A stretch of DNA of 13,357 nt from Candidatus Omnitrophota bacterium (GTDB lineage Bacteria > Ratteibacteria > UBA8468 > B48-G9 > JAFGKM01): the NCBI GenBank assembly GCA_022704985.1, contig JAKJFI010000011.1:1-13357 (forward strand), written 5' to 3'. The position numbers and the translations under genes are program-made. Of the stretch, positions 1 through 6,417 are shown piece by piece. Under the pieces are notes generated by a model. That model was not told where the DNA came from, searched no databases, and saw only the letters and a list, made by a program, of their open reading frames with translations. The first letter of the stretch is position 1, and each line of letters opens with the position of its first letter.

Positions 1-166
1 CCGCCAGCACAAGCGCAATCTCCCTGTCCTTCTCCCATGTCAGGATAAGAAGCCAGACAAGGAAGAAAGACGGTACCACGGACATCTTCACGTAGTTCAA
101 GACCAGTACCTGCAGTCCGCTTATGACCAGAAACTGTTCGCTTAACCTTATAAGTTTCCTATTCAC
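1..166 (-). CDS. mreD: Rod shape-determining protein MreD, N-terminal part (runs off the window)
   Basis: The first 55 codons of a protein that continues beyond the left edge. It starts at a GTG that overlaps the mreC stop (GTGAATAG), with a GAGGTG ribosome-binding site seven bases upstream inside mreC, so the two genes look translationally coupled. The visible residues begin VNRKLIRLSEQ and run into a hydrophobic stretch around residues 33-42 (VPSFFLVWLL) followed by a charged WEKDREIA turn, which is how MreD membrane proteins begin. MreD is a small polytopic inner-membrane partner of MreC and MreB in the elongasome. The call rests mainly on position directly after mreBC plus this membrane-like start; only about a third of the usual protein is visible. 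Confidence 0.75.
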   Translation of the reverse strand, partial: MNRKLIRLSEQFLVISGLQVLVLNYVKMSVVPSFFLVWLLILTWEKDREIALVLA

Positions 167-833
167 CTGCAAGCACCTCGTAGATACAGGAGAAACAACC
201 GTGCGGTTTAACCGCAATTTCGAGGAAAAGAGAATCCCTGCCCTTTTCCACCCTGACAACGTCGCCCACTTCTATCCCCACGGGATATAAACCGCTGTAG
301 CCCGAAGTTAAAACCTTATCCCCTTCCTGCACCAGACTGTCAGTCGGAATATATTTAAGGGAAACATATGGAACCCCGCCTCCGACAAGAACGCCTATCT
401 CTCTTGTCCTGTCAATGACAACGCTAACTCTGGACTTGGCGTTGAAAATGGTCATTACGGTGGATGAATTTTCCATCGCTGCAGAAATCCTGCCGATTAG
501 AAAAAGGTCTTTGGAAAGAACTGCCATATTCTCCTTCAGACCATCCTTGCCACCCTTGTCAATGACGAGTTCCGCAGGAAAAACGAAAGGTTTTATAGAA
601 GCTACTTCGGCTACAGCAAACCTTTTCAGATAATTCCTGTCTGCTTTTATATCAAGGATTTCCCGAAGCCGCTTGTTTTCTGCGATGAGCTCTTCGTAGT
701 TTATCCCCCGCTCTTCGGTATATCCGACGTTTTCACAGGCACCGCGCTCTCTCATGCGGCCCTTGTTCACGACGAACAAGGACAAACAGAGTCCTAAAAC
801 AAACAGTATTTCTCTTCTAAAACGCCATAACAT
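159..833 (-). CDS. mreC: Rod shape-determining protein MreC
   Basis: MreC is the bitopic inner-membrane protein that links cytoplasmic MreB filaments to the periplasmic peptidoglycan elongation machinery. The 224-residue product has a short cytoplasmic start (MLWRFRRE), one membrane helix at about residues 9-23, a short coiled-coil segment at 45-62 (EELIAENKRLREIL) and then the MreC beta domains. Family signatures are VIDKGGKDGLKENMAVLS near residue 90, followed by LIGRI, the STVM turn and GDKVLTSGYSGLYPVGIEVG. It is shorter than the 270-300 residues common in the family, mostly because the coiled coil is short. ATG 833 lies seven bases after the mreB stop with only a weak AGGA upstream, so coupling to mreB is likely. 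The 3' end overlaps mreD by eight bases. Confidence 0.93.
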   Translation of the reverse strand: MLWRFRREILFVLGLCLSLFVVNKGRMRERGACENVGYTEERGINYEELIAENKRLREILDIKADRNYLKRFAVAEVASIKPFVFPAELVIDKGGKDGLKENMAVLSKDLFLIGRISAAMENSSTVMTIFNAKSRVSVVIDRTREIGVLVGGGVPYVSLKYIPTDSLVQEGDKVLTSGYSGLYPVGIEVGDVVRVEKGRDSLFLEIAVKPHGCFSCIYEVLAGE

Positions 834-840
834 GTGTTAA

Positions 841-1866
841 TCAGTCCTGCGGGAACTGTTTAAAATAGGTTGTTTCTTCCAACATCTTCCCGGTTCCCCT
901 GACAACCGCGGTCAGCGGGTCTTCCGGAAGGAACACGGGCAGTTTGGTCTCCTGGGATATGAGTTTGTCAATGCCTTTCAACAGCGCTCCGCCGCCTGCG
1001 ATAGCAACACCCCTTTCAATCAAATCGCTGGACAGCTCCGGCGGAGTCTCCTCAAGCACGTCTCTTATTGAGTTGGCTATCTGGGAAAGCGTTTCTTTCA
1101 TCGCCTCCCTGATTTCTTCTGAATTTATCTTTACCATCTTGGGCAGTCCTTCCACCAGACTCCTGCCGTTGACGTCCATAGTCAATTCCTCGTCAAGAGT
1201 GAACGCCGAACCTATCCTCATCTTGATTTCCTCGGCGGTCTTCTCGCCTATCAGAAGGTTGTATTTCTTCTTCAGGTATTCGATAATAGATTCGTCCATT
1301 TCGTTACCGGCAACCCGCAGACTCTTGGTAAGCACGATGCCGCCCAGCGAGATTACCGCCATCTCGGTCGTTCCGCCTCCAATATTAAGGATAAAACTTC
1401 CGCATGGTTCGGCTACAGGCAAACCGACACCTATGGCAGCCGCCATCGGTTCTTCCACAAGATGAACCATTCTTGCGCCCGCCTTCAGCGCAGTTTCCTT
1501 AACGGCACGTCTTTCAACGCTTGTTATACCGGACGGCACCGCAATAACTATGCGGGGAGGCATTACAAAACGGTGCCTGGGGGTCTTCACGTGCATGATG
1601 AAATATCTCAGCATGGCTTCGCAGGTTTCAAAATCCGCGATGACTCCGTCTTTCATGGGCTTCATCGCAACTATATTGGTAGGCGTCTTGCCCAGCATCC
1701 TTTTGGCTTCGTTTCCTACTGCAATGACTTCCTTAGTCACAGTATTTATTGTAACTATGGACGGCTCCTGCAGTATGACGCCTTTTCCGCTGACAAACAC
1801 GCAGGTATTGGCCGTCCCCAGGTCAATTCCCATGTCGTTTGAAAAAAACTTCAAAAAATTAACCAT
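841..1866 (-). CDS. mreB: Rod shape-determining protein MreB (actin-like)
   Basis: MreB is a bacterial actin that forms membrane-bound filaments guiding lateral wall synthesis. The 341-residue product shows the phosphate-1 loop (GIDLGTANT, residues 13-21), the MKPMKDGVIADF segment (68-79), the VPSGIT and LVEEPMAAAIG segments (110-115, 136-146), the phosphate-2 loop (ILNIGGGTTE, 159-168) and the adenosine loop (GVAIAGGGALLKG). Length is normal. The frame is open back to a TTG at 1887, but ATG 1866 has a perfect AAGGAG six bases upstream and gives the usual family start (FFSNDMGIDLGTANT), so I use it. One oddity: residue 161 in the phosphate-2 loop is Asn (codon at 1384-1386), where MreB proteins normally carry Asp. 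It sits 52 nt behind the HD-GYP regulator gene and directly before mreC. Confidence 0.97.
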   Translation of the reverse strand: MVNFLKFFSNDMGIDLGTANTCVFVSGKGVILQEPSIVTINTVTKEVIAVGNEAKRMLGKTPTNIVAMKPMKDGVIADFETCEAMLRYFIMHVKTPRHRFVMPPRIVIAVPSGITSVERRAVKETALKAGARMVHLVEEPMAAAIGVGLPVAEPCGSFILNIGGGTTEMAVISLGGIVLTKSLRVAGNEMDESIIEYLKKKYNLLIGEKTAEEIKMRIGSAFTLDEELTMDVNGRSLVEGLPKMVKINSEEIREAMKETLSQIANSIRDVLEETPPELSSDLIERGVAIAGGGALLKGIDKLISQETKLPVFLPEDPLTAVVRGTGKMLEETTYFKQFPQD

Positions 1867-1872
1867 GTTCCT

Positions 1873-1878
1873 CTCCTT
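1873..1878 (-). promoter_or_regulatory. Ribosome-binding site of mreB
   Basis: AAGGAG on the minus strand, six bases before ATG 1866. It decides the mreB start against the in-frame TTG at 1887, which lies upstream of this site and has no comparable signal. Confidence 0.85.
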
Positions 1879-1918
1879 GTATCCCAAACCCCTGTTTTTT
1901 TATGTAAGGGGGGTGATT

Positions 1919-3322
1919 TCACTTGTCTTTAGCCTCTCCGCTTTCTTTCAGTATTTTTACCAAAACGTCAACCACCTTGTTGTCAAATTGTATGCCTGCC
2001 CACTTTTTAAGTTCCGCAATCGCCTCCTCTTTAACTAATCCTTTTCTGTATGGCCTTTCAGAAATCATCGCGCTGTATGCGTCCGCAACCGAAATAATCT
2101 TTGCGTACAACGGGATAGCATCACCTTTCAGCCCCGCGGGATAGCCTTGCCCGTTGACTTTCTCGTGATGATAGAAACATGCATCCATCTCTTCTTTGCG
2201 GATGCCGAGAGGCTCCAGTATCTTTACCGTCATTTCGGGATGACGTTTGATAATGTCCATCTCTTCGCTGTTCAGCAGCCCTGACTTCAAAAGCACCGAA
2301 TCGCGTATGCCGAGTTTCCCCAGGTCATGAAGGTACGAAGCATTTCTCAATATCTCAAGCTCTCTTTCGGAGAGCCCCAGTTGCTTGCCGATAAGGAAGG
2401 AATAGTAGGCCACCTGCTCGGAATGTCCTTTGGTATAGGCATCCTTGGCCTCAAGCGAATTCACCAGCGACCTTATTGAATTGAGATGGGAGTTCTTCAC
2501 TGCGTCGAAAAGCATCGCGTTCTCTATGCCGATGCCCACCTGTATGGCAAATAACTCGAGAAATTTCACCTCGGCCTCGGACATCGCATCCTTTTCATGA
2601 AACCTGACGTCAATGAAACCAAGGTGCTTCTCCTTACCGGAAAGAAGCACCCTTATCTTCCCGGCGCCGGACTCCCATGCACATGCTCTTCTGTCAGCAA
2701 ATATACCGGCGACTTCTTCAGAACCATAACTTACGGGAAAACTTCTGCCGGAAAGGTCATCCGGAAGATGTTTCCTCATGAGGAAGTTATCTTCTCCTGC
2801 AAGGTATATGGCAATCTCTTCCGGCTGGAAAATATTATTTACTATCGCAATTACCTTGTCAAGCAGAAGGTCAAGACTTGTAAGGGAGGCTATTATCCTG
2901 TTGAGTTCCAGGATAGTCTCTATCATCTTCAATTTTGACATCTCTCTGGAACCGCCGCCGGATTCCATGTTATTCTTTACCGTCTTGAGAAACTCCCATA
3001 TCTTGAAAGGCTTAACGATAAAATCGGAGGCTCCGGATTTCAATGCCCTGACTGCATTTTCCACAGTCCCGAAACCCGTCATCACGATAACAGGCACATC
3101 CGCATCTTTCTTCCTGATAGCAGAAAGCACCTCGAATCCGTCCATGCAAGGCATCTGTATGTCAAGGAGTATGAGGTCGAAACTCTCCTCCCCCAGTCTG
3201 GCGACGCCTTCGCTTCCGTTGGACGCAAGAATAAGCCGGTATCCTTCCCTTTCCAGGGCATCCCTGCAAAGGCTCCTGATACCGGCATCGTCATCAATTA
3301 CAAGAATTTTCTTTTTTCCCAT
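1919..3322 (-). CDS. Response regulator with REC, GAF and HD-GYP domains (predicted c-di-GMP phosphodiesterase)
   Basis: A 467-residue three-domain signalling protein. Residues 4-120 form a receiver domain with the acidic pocket D10-D12, phospho-acceptor D54, T82 and K104. Residues about 149-272 look like a GAF domain. Residues about 280-455 are an HD-GYP domain with H300, HD at 332-333 (SYLHDLGKLG), H361, HH at 385-386 and the GYP motif (HHEKVNGQGYP). All expected metal ligands appear present; the residue before GQGYP is Asn-Gly rather than the more common Asp-Gly. HD-GYP domains hydrolyse c-di-GMP to pGpG or GMP, so the inferred role is phosphorylation-controlled c-di-GMP breakdown. No histidine kinase is encoded in the window. 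ATG 3322 is chosen because MGKKKILVIDDD is the normal receiver start; upstream there is only a TTG at 3418. It overlaps the preceding gene by 29 bases and has no clear ribosome-binding site, suggesting coupling. Confidence 0.93.
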   Translation of the reverse strand: MGKKKILVIDDDAGIRSLCRDALEREGYRLILASNGSEGVARLGEESFDLILLDIQMPCMDGFEVLSAIRKKDADVPVIVMTGFGTVENAVRALKSGASDFIVKPFKIWEFLKTVKNNMESGGGSREMSKLKMIETILELNRIIASLTSLDLLLDKVIAIVNNIFQPEEIAIYLAGEDNFLMRKHLPDDLSGRSFPVSYGSEEVAGIFADRRACAWESGAGKIRVLLSGKEKHLGFIDVRFHEKDAMSEAEVKFLELFAIQVGIGIENAMLFDAVKNSHLNSIRSLVNSLEAKDAYTKGHSEQVAYYSFLIGKQLGLSERELEILRNASYLHDLGKLGIRDSVLLKSGLLNSEEMDIIKRHPEMTVKILEPLGIRKEEMDACFYHHEKVNGQGYPAGLKGDAIPLYAKIISVADAYSAMISERPYRKGLVKEEAIAELKKWAGIQFDNKVVDVLVKILKESGEAKDK

Positions 3323-3695
3323 TACCGAGTTTGTATTTCTGCATTTTATAGCGCAATATTCTTCTTGCAGTCTTGAGCTCTTCGACCGCTTTGGTCTGGT
3401 TCCAGCGGCAACTCTCAAGCGTTTCTTTTATCAGCCCTCTCTCAAAACCCTCTATTCCGTCTCTGAGAAAATATACAGTTTTCCGGGGCGACATCCCTAA
3501 TTCCGCGAGCAAATCATGACTGTCTATTATACTCTTATTTCCCTTTAAAACCAAAATTCTCTCAATTATGTTTAGCTCGCGGACATTCCCGCCGAGTATT
3601 GAAAACTCGTTCTCCTGCAGGAAGCTGAGAAGCTTTACCTGCGCCGGTGCGAACAGAAATCTATGCCGAAGTTCCGTTTCAAGATTAATGCGCAT
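3294..3695 (-). CDS. Fis-type DNA-binding protein resembling the C-terminus of an NtrC-family activator
   Basis: A 133-residue protein made of two pieces known from sigma-54 activators. Residues 14-67 resemble the end of the AAA+ module, including GNVREL at 36-41 and an ERILVL-KGNKSI-DLL pattern. Residues about 83-123 are a Fis-type helix-turn-helix (FERGLIKETL, then WNQTKAVEEL, then RRILRYKMQKYKL). The receiver and the ATPase core with Walker motifs and GAFTGA loop are absent, and the sequence upstream is a promoter followed by the divergent nth, so they are not simply frameshifted away. GGGAGG eight bases before ATG 3695 and a promoter just upstream suggest it is truly expressed. It probably binds DNA but cannot activate sigma-54 polymerase on its own. 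Its 3' end overlaps the HD-GYP gene by 29 bases. It could be a decayed remnant or a functional small regulator. Confidence 0.82.
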   Translation of the reverse strand: MRINLETELRHRFLFAPAQVKLLSFLQENEFSILGGNVRELNIIERILVLKGNKSIIDSHDLLAELGMSPRKTVYFLRDGIEGFERGLIKETLESCRWNQTKAVEELKTARRILRYKMQKYKLGNGKKENSCN

Positions 3696-3715
3696 TTACT
3701 ATCCCTCCCGCATTG

Positions 3716-3744
3716 ATTATCCACTTTATTGACCTTTTTTTCAA
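3716..3744 (-). promoter_or_regulatory. Sigma-70-type promoter of the regulator-mreBCD operon
   Basis: On the minus strand, TTGAAA (3744-3739) and GATAAT (3721-3716) are separated by exactly 17 bases; each hexamer matches consensus in five of six positions. The predicted start is near 3709, which coincides with the beginning of the GGGAGG ribosome-binding site, giving a leader of only about 14 nt before ATG 3695. Confidence 0.65.
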
Positions 3745-3774
3745 CCTGAAGTTGCACGGAAATCCCTGATGGTG

Positions 3775-3780
3775 TAAAAT
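3775..3780 (+). promoter_or_regulatory. Possible -10 element for nth, placed for a leaderless transcript
   Basis: TAAAAT ends six bases before the A of the nth start codon at 3787. A start at the normal distance would fall on or next to that A. No Shine-Dalgarno sequence precedes nth, which agrees with a leaderless message. The -35 match (TTGCAC at 3752-3757, 17-base spacer) is poor, so this is tentative. Confidence 0.35.
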
Positions 3781-3786
3781 TATCAC

Positions 3787-4440
3787 ATGGAACGGATGGG
3801 AAAAATCATACGGCGGCTGGAGAAAGAATACCCTTCGCCAAGAACCGGGCTGACGTTCTCGACCCCTTTTCAGCTTCTTGTGGCAACGGTACTTTCCGCG
3901 CAGACAACGGACATTATCGTCAACAAAGTCACTCCCACGCTCTACGCAAAATACCCGACGCCACAGGCGCTGGCATCCGCACCCCTGGAAGCAATAAAGA
4001 AAATAATACGACCTGTAAACTATCACAACACAAAAGCGTCTAACATAAAGAAACTCTCTGAAATAATCATGAAACAGTTTAAAGGGGAAGTGCCTTCCAC
4101 GATGGAGGAACTCATCCAACTTCCGGGAGTAGCGAGAAAAACAGCCAACGTACTGCTCTCGCAGGCATTCGGCAAGACTGAGGGGATAGTGGTGGACACC
4201 CACGTAAAAAGACTCTCTGGAAGGCTGGGATTAAGCAATCAGAACACTCCTGCGAAGATTGAGTCTGACCTTATGAAAATCGTGCCGAAAAACAAATGGA
4301 TTTCATTCCCCTTCGCGCTGATACTGCACGGCAGAAATGTCTGCGGCGCAAAGAAACCTCATTGTTTTAACTGTTCCCTTGCGGACATATGCCCCTACAC
4401 GGAAAAACAAAACCATGCTCATGATGAAAAACAAACTTGA
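3787..4440 (+). CDS. nth: Endonuclease III (DNA glycosylase/AP lyase)
   Basis: Nth removes oxidised pyrimidines from DNA and cuts the abasic site in base-excision repair. The 217-residue protein has the family start (SPRTGLTFSTPFQLLVATVL, 17-36, then SAQTTD), the helix-hairpin-helix LPGVARKTANV (112-122) with catalytic Lys118, and VVDTHVKRL (135-143) with catalytic Asp137. It ends with a complete 4Fe-4S cluster motif: Cys186, 193, 196 and 202 in C-x6-C-x2-C-x5-C spacing. Length matches the roughly 210-residue family norm. ATG 3787 is taken as the start; ATG 3796 (residue 4) is possible and neither has a good ribosome-binding site. It is divergent from the regulator/mreBCD operon and overlaps the next gene by 26 bases. 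Confidence 0.96.
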   Translation: MERMGKIIRRLEKEYPSPRTGLTFSTPFQLLVATVLSAQTTDIIVNKVTPTLYAKYPTPQALASAPLEAIKKIIRPVNYHNTKASNIKKLSEIIMKQFKGEVPSTMEELIQLPGVARKTANVLLSQAFGKTEGIVVDTHVKRLSGRLGLSNQNTPAKIESDLMKIVPKNKWISFPFALILHGRNVCGAKKPHCFNCSLADICPYTEKQNHAHDEKQT

Positions 4441-5182
4441 ACTGCTTCTTCTGTTTTTGCTGATTTCGGGATGCACAATTACCGTGGGTACAACCTCCCG
4501 GTCATCAACTTCATGGACGCGAGAATCCACTTACCATAACGTACGCAGAGGGGAAAACCTTTTCAGGATTTCCAGGTACTACTACAATGTGGAACTGCTG
4601 AAAGAAGTCAACGAGGGCGTCGAGAAGATAAAAAAAGCCAATAACCTGGCCAGCGAGCTTCTTTCCGTGGGACAGAGACTCTACATTCCGGGCACGGGCA
4701 AAAAACAGCCGTCCTATCCCCTTTTGCCGCCGGAAGAGATTTCGTCTATCGGCACAACCCCTGCGATAACGCCCGGACAGCCGCCGGCAGAAGAATTCCG
4801 CCCCATAATAACGGACAAGGCATTCATGTGGCCTGCAAAAGGCAAAATCATGTGCAAATTCGGGGAGCTCGATAACCAGGGCATAGATATACTGGTTGCC
4901 CCGGGAACGAGCGTTTTTGCCGCCGACGGCGGAAGGGTCGTCTTCGCCGGCAACACCCCCAAGTATCAGGAAACCATCATAATCGAACACTCGTCCAACA
5001 CTTTCACCGTATATGGACACGACATTGAAATACTGGCAAAGCAGGGCGATACCATAAATAAAGGCGCTGCCATAGCCAGGATAAAGAGCGGTACGACGAG
5101 AATACGATACCTGCATTTCGAGATACGCATCGACAACATGGCCGTCAATCCCGTGATATATCTCCCTGAACAGTCCAGGTAG
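4415..5182 (+). CDS. NlpD-like lipoprotein: LysM plus degenerate M23 (LytM) domain
   Basis: A predicted lipoprotein of 255 residues: a hydrophobic signal ending in LISGC with the lipidated Cys at 20, a LysM peptidoglycan-binding domain at about 40-92 (YHNVRRGENLFRIS to VGQRLYIP), a Pro-rich linker at 98-130, and an M23/LytM domain at 137-250. In active M23 enzymes the metal and catalytic residues are H-x3-D, H in the YxH motif and HxH. Here they read N154-x3-D158, H202 and Y232-L-H234, so one zinc ligand and one catalytic histidine are replaced. Such domains, as in E. coli NlpD and EnvC, do not cut peptidoglycan but activate cell-separation amidases. That role is inferred for this protein. 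ATG 4415 is chosen; ATG 4421 or 4424 would also keep the signal peptide. It overlaps nth by 26 bases and ends seven bases before the dGTPase gene. Confidence 0.88.
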   Translation: MLMMKNKLELLLLFLLISGCTITVGTTSRSSTSWTRESTYHNVRRGENLFRISRYYYNVELLKEVNEGVEKIKKANNLASELLSVGQRLYIPGTGKKQPSYPLLPPEEISSIGTTPAITPGQPPAEEFRPIITDKAFMWPAKGKIMCKFGELDNQGIDILVAPGTSVFAADGGRVVFAGNTPKYQETIIIEHSSNTFTVYGHDIEILAKQGDTINKGAAIARIKSGTTRIRYLHFEIRIDNMAVNPVIYLPEQSR

Positions 5183-5189
5183 CATAAAA

Positions 5190-6323
5190 ATGGAAAAAGA
5201 GAACCTTGCCGGTTATGCCGTGAAATCCTGTGAAACGCGCGGAAGAAAATACCCCGAACCCGAACATCCGTTGAGAACCCCCTTCCAGCGCGACCGTGAC
5301 AGGATAATCCATTCCACGGCTTTCAGGCGTCTGGAATACAAAACGCAGGTTTTCATATACTACGAAGGCGACTACTACCGAAACCGTCTCACGCATACGC
5401 TTGAAGTCCAGCAACTTGCAAGAACCATAGCCAGAGTTCTGAAAGTCAATGAAGACCTCGTTGAGGCGGTCTCCCTCGCCCACGACCTTGGACATACGCC
5501 ATTTGGACACAAGGGAGAGACCGTACTGAACGAAATAATGAAGCAACAGGGGTATGACGGCTTCGAACACAACAGACACAGTCTGCGGGTCGTGGACGTC
5601 ATCGAGAGGAGGACTTCCGATTTCCCCGGACTCAACCTAACCTATGAAGTGAGAGAAGGGATAATATGCCACGCCACAAGCTACGACCTTCCAAAACGAA
5701 AAGGACTGGAAGAGTTTACCAAATTTCCATCCCCTTCCGTTGAAGCGCAGATAGTAAGCCTGTGCGACGAAATCGCCTTTACCTGCCACGACCTGGACGA
5801 CGGGATAAAATCCGAGATAATCAAGACCGCCGCTCTGAAGGATGTTGCTCTGTGGAAAGAGATAGAAGAAACGGGCGGGGACGAACAGGCTGATTCTGGG
5901 CTGAAGAGAAGGATGATGGTAAGAAACTTCATCAACATCCTGGTAACCGACCTTGTTGAGCAGAGCAAAAGAAACATTGAAAAATCTGGAGTTAAAAGCG
6001 TCGAAGAAGTCAGAGAGATGAAAACGTGGCTGATTTCACACAGCGACGGGTTGAAGGCAAGACACACGGAGTTGAGGAAATTCCTTGAGGAAAACATGTA
6101 TTTTCATTACAGGGTGATACGGATGGCACAGAAAGCCGCTCGCATAATAAGGGACCTTTTTTATGCGTATCTTGAAGAACCGCGACAGCTGCCACCCGGA
6201 ACACAGACGCGTCTCGGGAAAGAACCGAAAGAGATAGTTATCTGCGACTACATCGCGGGCATGACCGACAGGTTCGCACACCTTGAACACCAGAAACTTT
6301 TTGATCCTCACACTCTCGTTTGA
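5190..6323 (+). CDS. dgt: dGTPase-like HD-domain deoxynucleotide triphosphohydrolase
   Basis: A member of the dGTPase family, which removes triphosphate from dNTPs to give deoxynucleosides and adjusts dNTP pools. The 377-residue length and layout match the shorter, type-2 deoxyguanosinetriphosphate triphosphohydrolase-like proteins. Family motifs are RTPFQRDRDRIIHSTAFRRL (29-48), KTQVF, then RNRLTHTLEVQQ with His69, AHDLGHTPFGHKGE with His98-Asp99, and CDEIAF with Asp193, giving the complete H...HD...D metal site. ATG 5190 follows an AGGTAG that overlaps the stop of the preceding gene. Substrate preference cannot be read from sequence, and the gene symbol is used for the family. The C-terminus is followed by a non-coding palindromic repeat. 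Confidence 0.92.
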   Translation: MEKENLAGYAVKSCETRGRKYPEPEHPLRTPFQRDRDRIIHSTAFRRLEYKTQVFIYYEGDYYRNRLTHTLEVQQLARTIARVLKVNEDLVEAVSLAHDLGHTPFGHKGETVLNEIMKQQGYDGFEHNRHSLRVVDVIERRTSDFPGLNLTYEVREGIICHATSYDLPKRKGLEEFTKFPSPSVEAQIVSLCDEIAFTCHDLDDGIKSEIIKTAALKDVALWKEIEETGGDEQADSGLKRRMMVRNFINILVTDLVEQSKRNIEKSGVKSVEEVREMKTWLISHSDGLKARHTELRKFLEENMYFHYRVIRMAQKAARIIRDLFYAYLEEPRQLPPGTQTRLGKEPKEIVICDYIAGMTDRFAHLEHQKLFDPHTLV

Positions 6324-6334
6324 AAGCCGGATAT

Positions 6335-6387
6335 CCCCCTTGCCCTAAACCTCTCCTCTCGGGGGGAGAAGGAAGGAACGAGGGGAG
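6335..6387. repeat. Imperfect palindromic repeat between dgt and dprA
   Basis: A C-rich left half followed by a G-rich right half. The core is a seven-pair stem (6352-6358 with 6363-6369, one G-T pair) closed by TCGG. The outer arms (CCCCCTT at 6335-6341 and CGAGGGGAG at 6379-6387) are only partly complementary. The layout resembles the dispersed CCCT...CTCTCC-loop-GGGAGAGG...GAGGG elements found in many bacterial genomes. No T-run follows, so it is not a classic intrinsic terminator. It makes up most of the 94-base gap; the rest holds nothing I can identify. Confidence 0.6.
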
Positions 6388-6417
6388 TCACTCTTATGGA
6401 ATCAACTTTCGGACATC

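Noticed and set aside
1880..1918. C-run and G-run in the gap before mreB as a terminator
   Set aside because: Only about four base pairs can form across a loop of some 15 bases and no T-run follows, so it should not stop transcription.
1867..1918. Possible separate mreB promoter (TTACAT, 18 bases, GATACA)
   Set aside because: The -10 candidate matches consensus in only three of six positions; evidence is too weak to list.
3323..3418. TTG start giving the HD-GYP protein 32 more residues
   Set aside because: The added residues are basic, unlike any receiver start, and there is no ribosome-binding site; they read the Fis domain in another frame.
3685..4203. A 172-codon open frame on the minus strand
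   Set aside because: It lies antisense to nth, whose motifs are complete, and its translation shows no recognisable domain.
4337..4414. Upstream extension of the NlpD-like gene (26 extra codons)
   Set aside because: It reads out of frame through the Fe-S motif of nth and would place the signal peptide well inside the protein; ATG 4415 gives a normal lipoprotein signal.
6359..6390. Intrinsic terminator after dgt
   Set aside because: The seven-pair stem is followed by purine-rich sequence, not a T-run.
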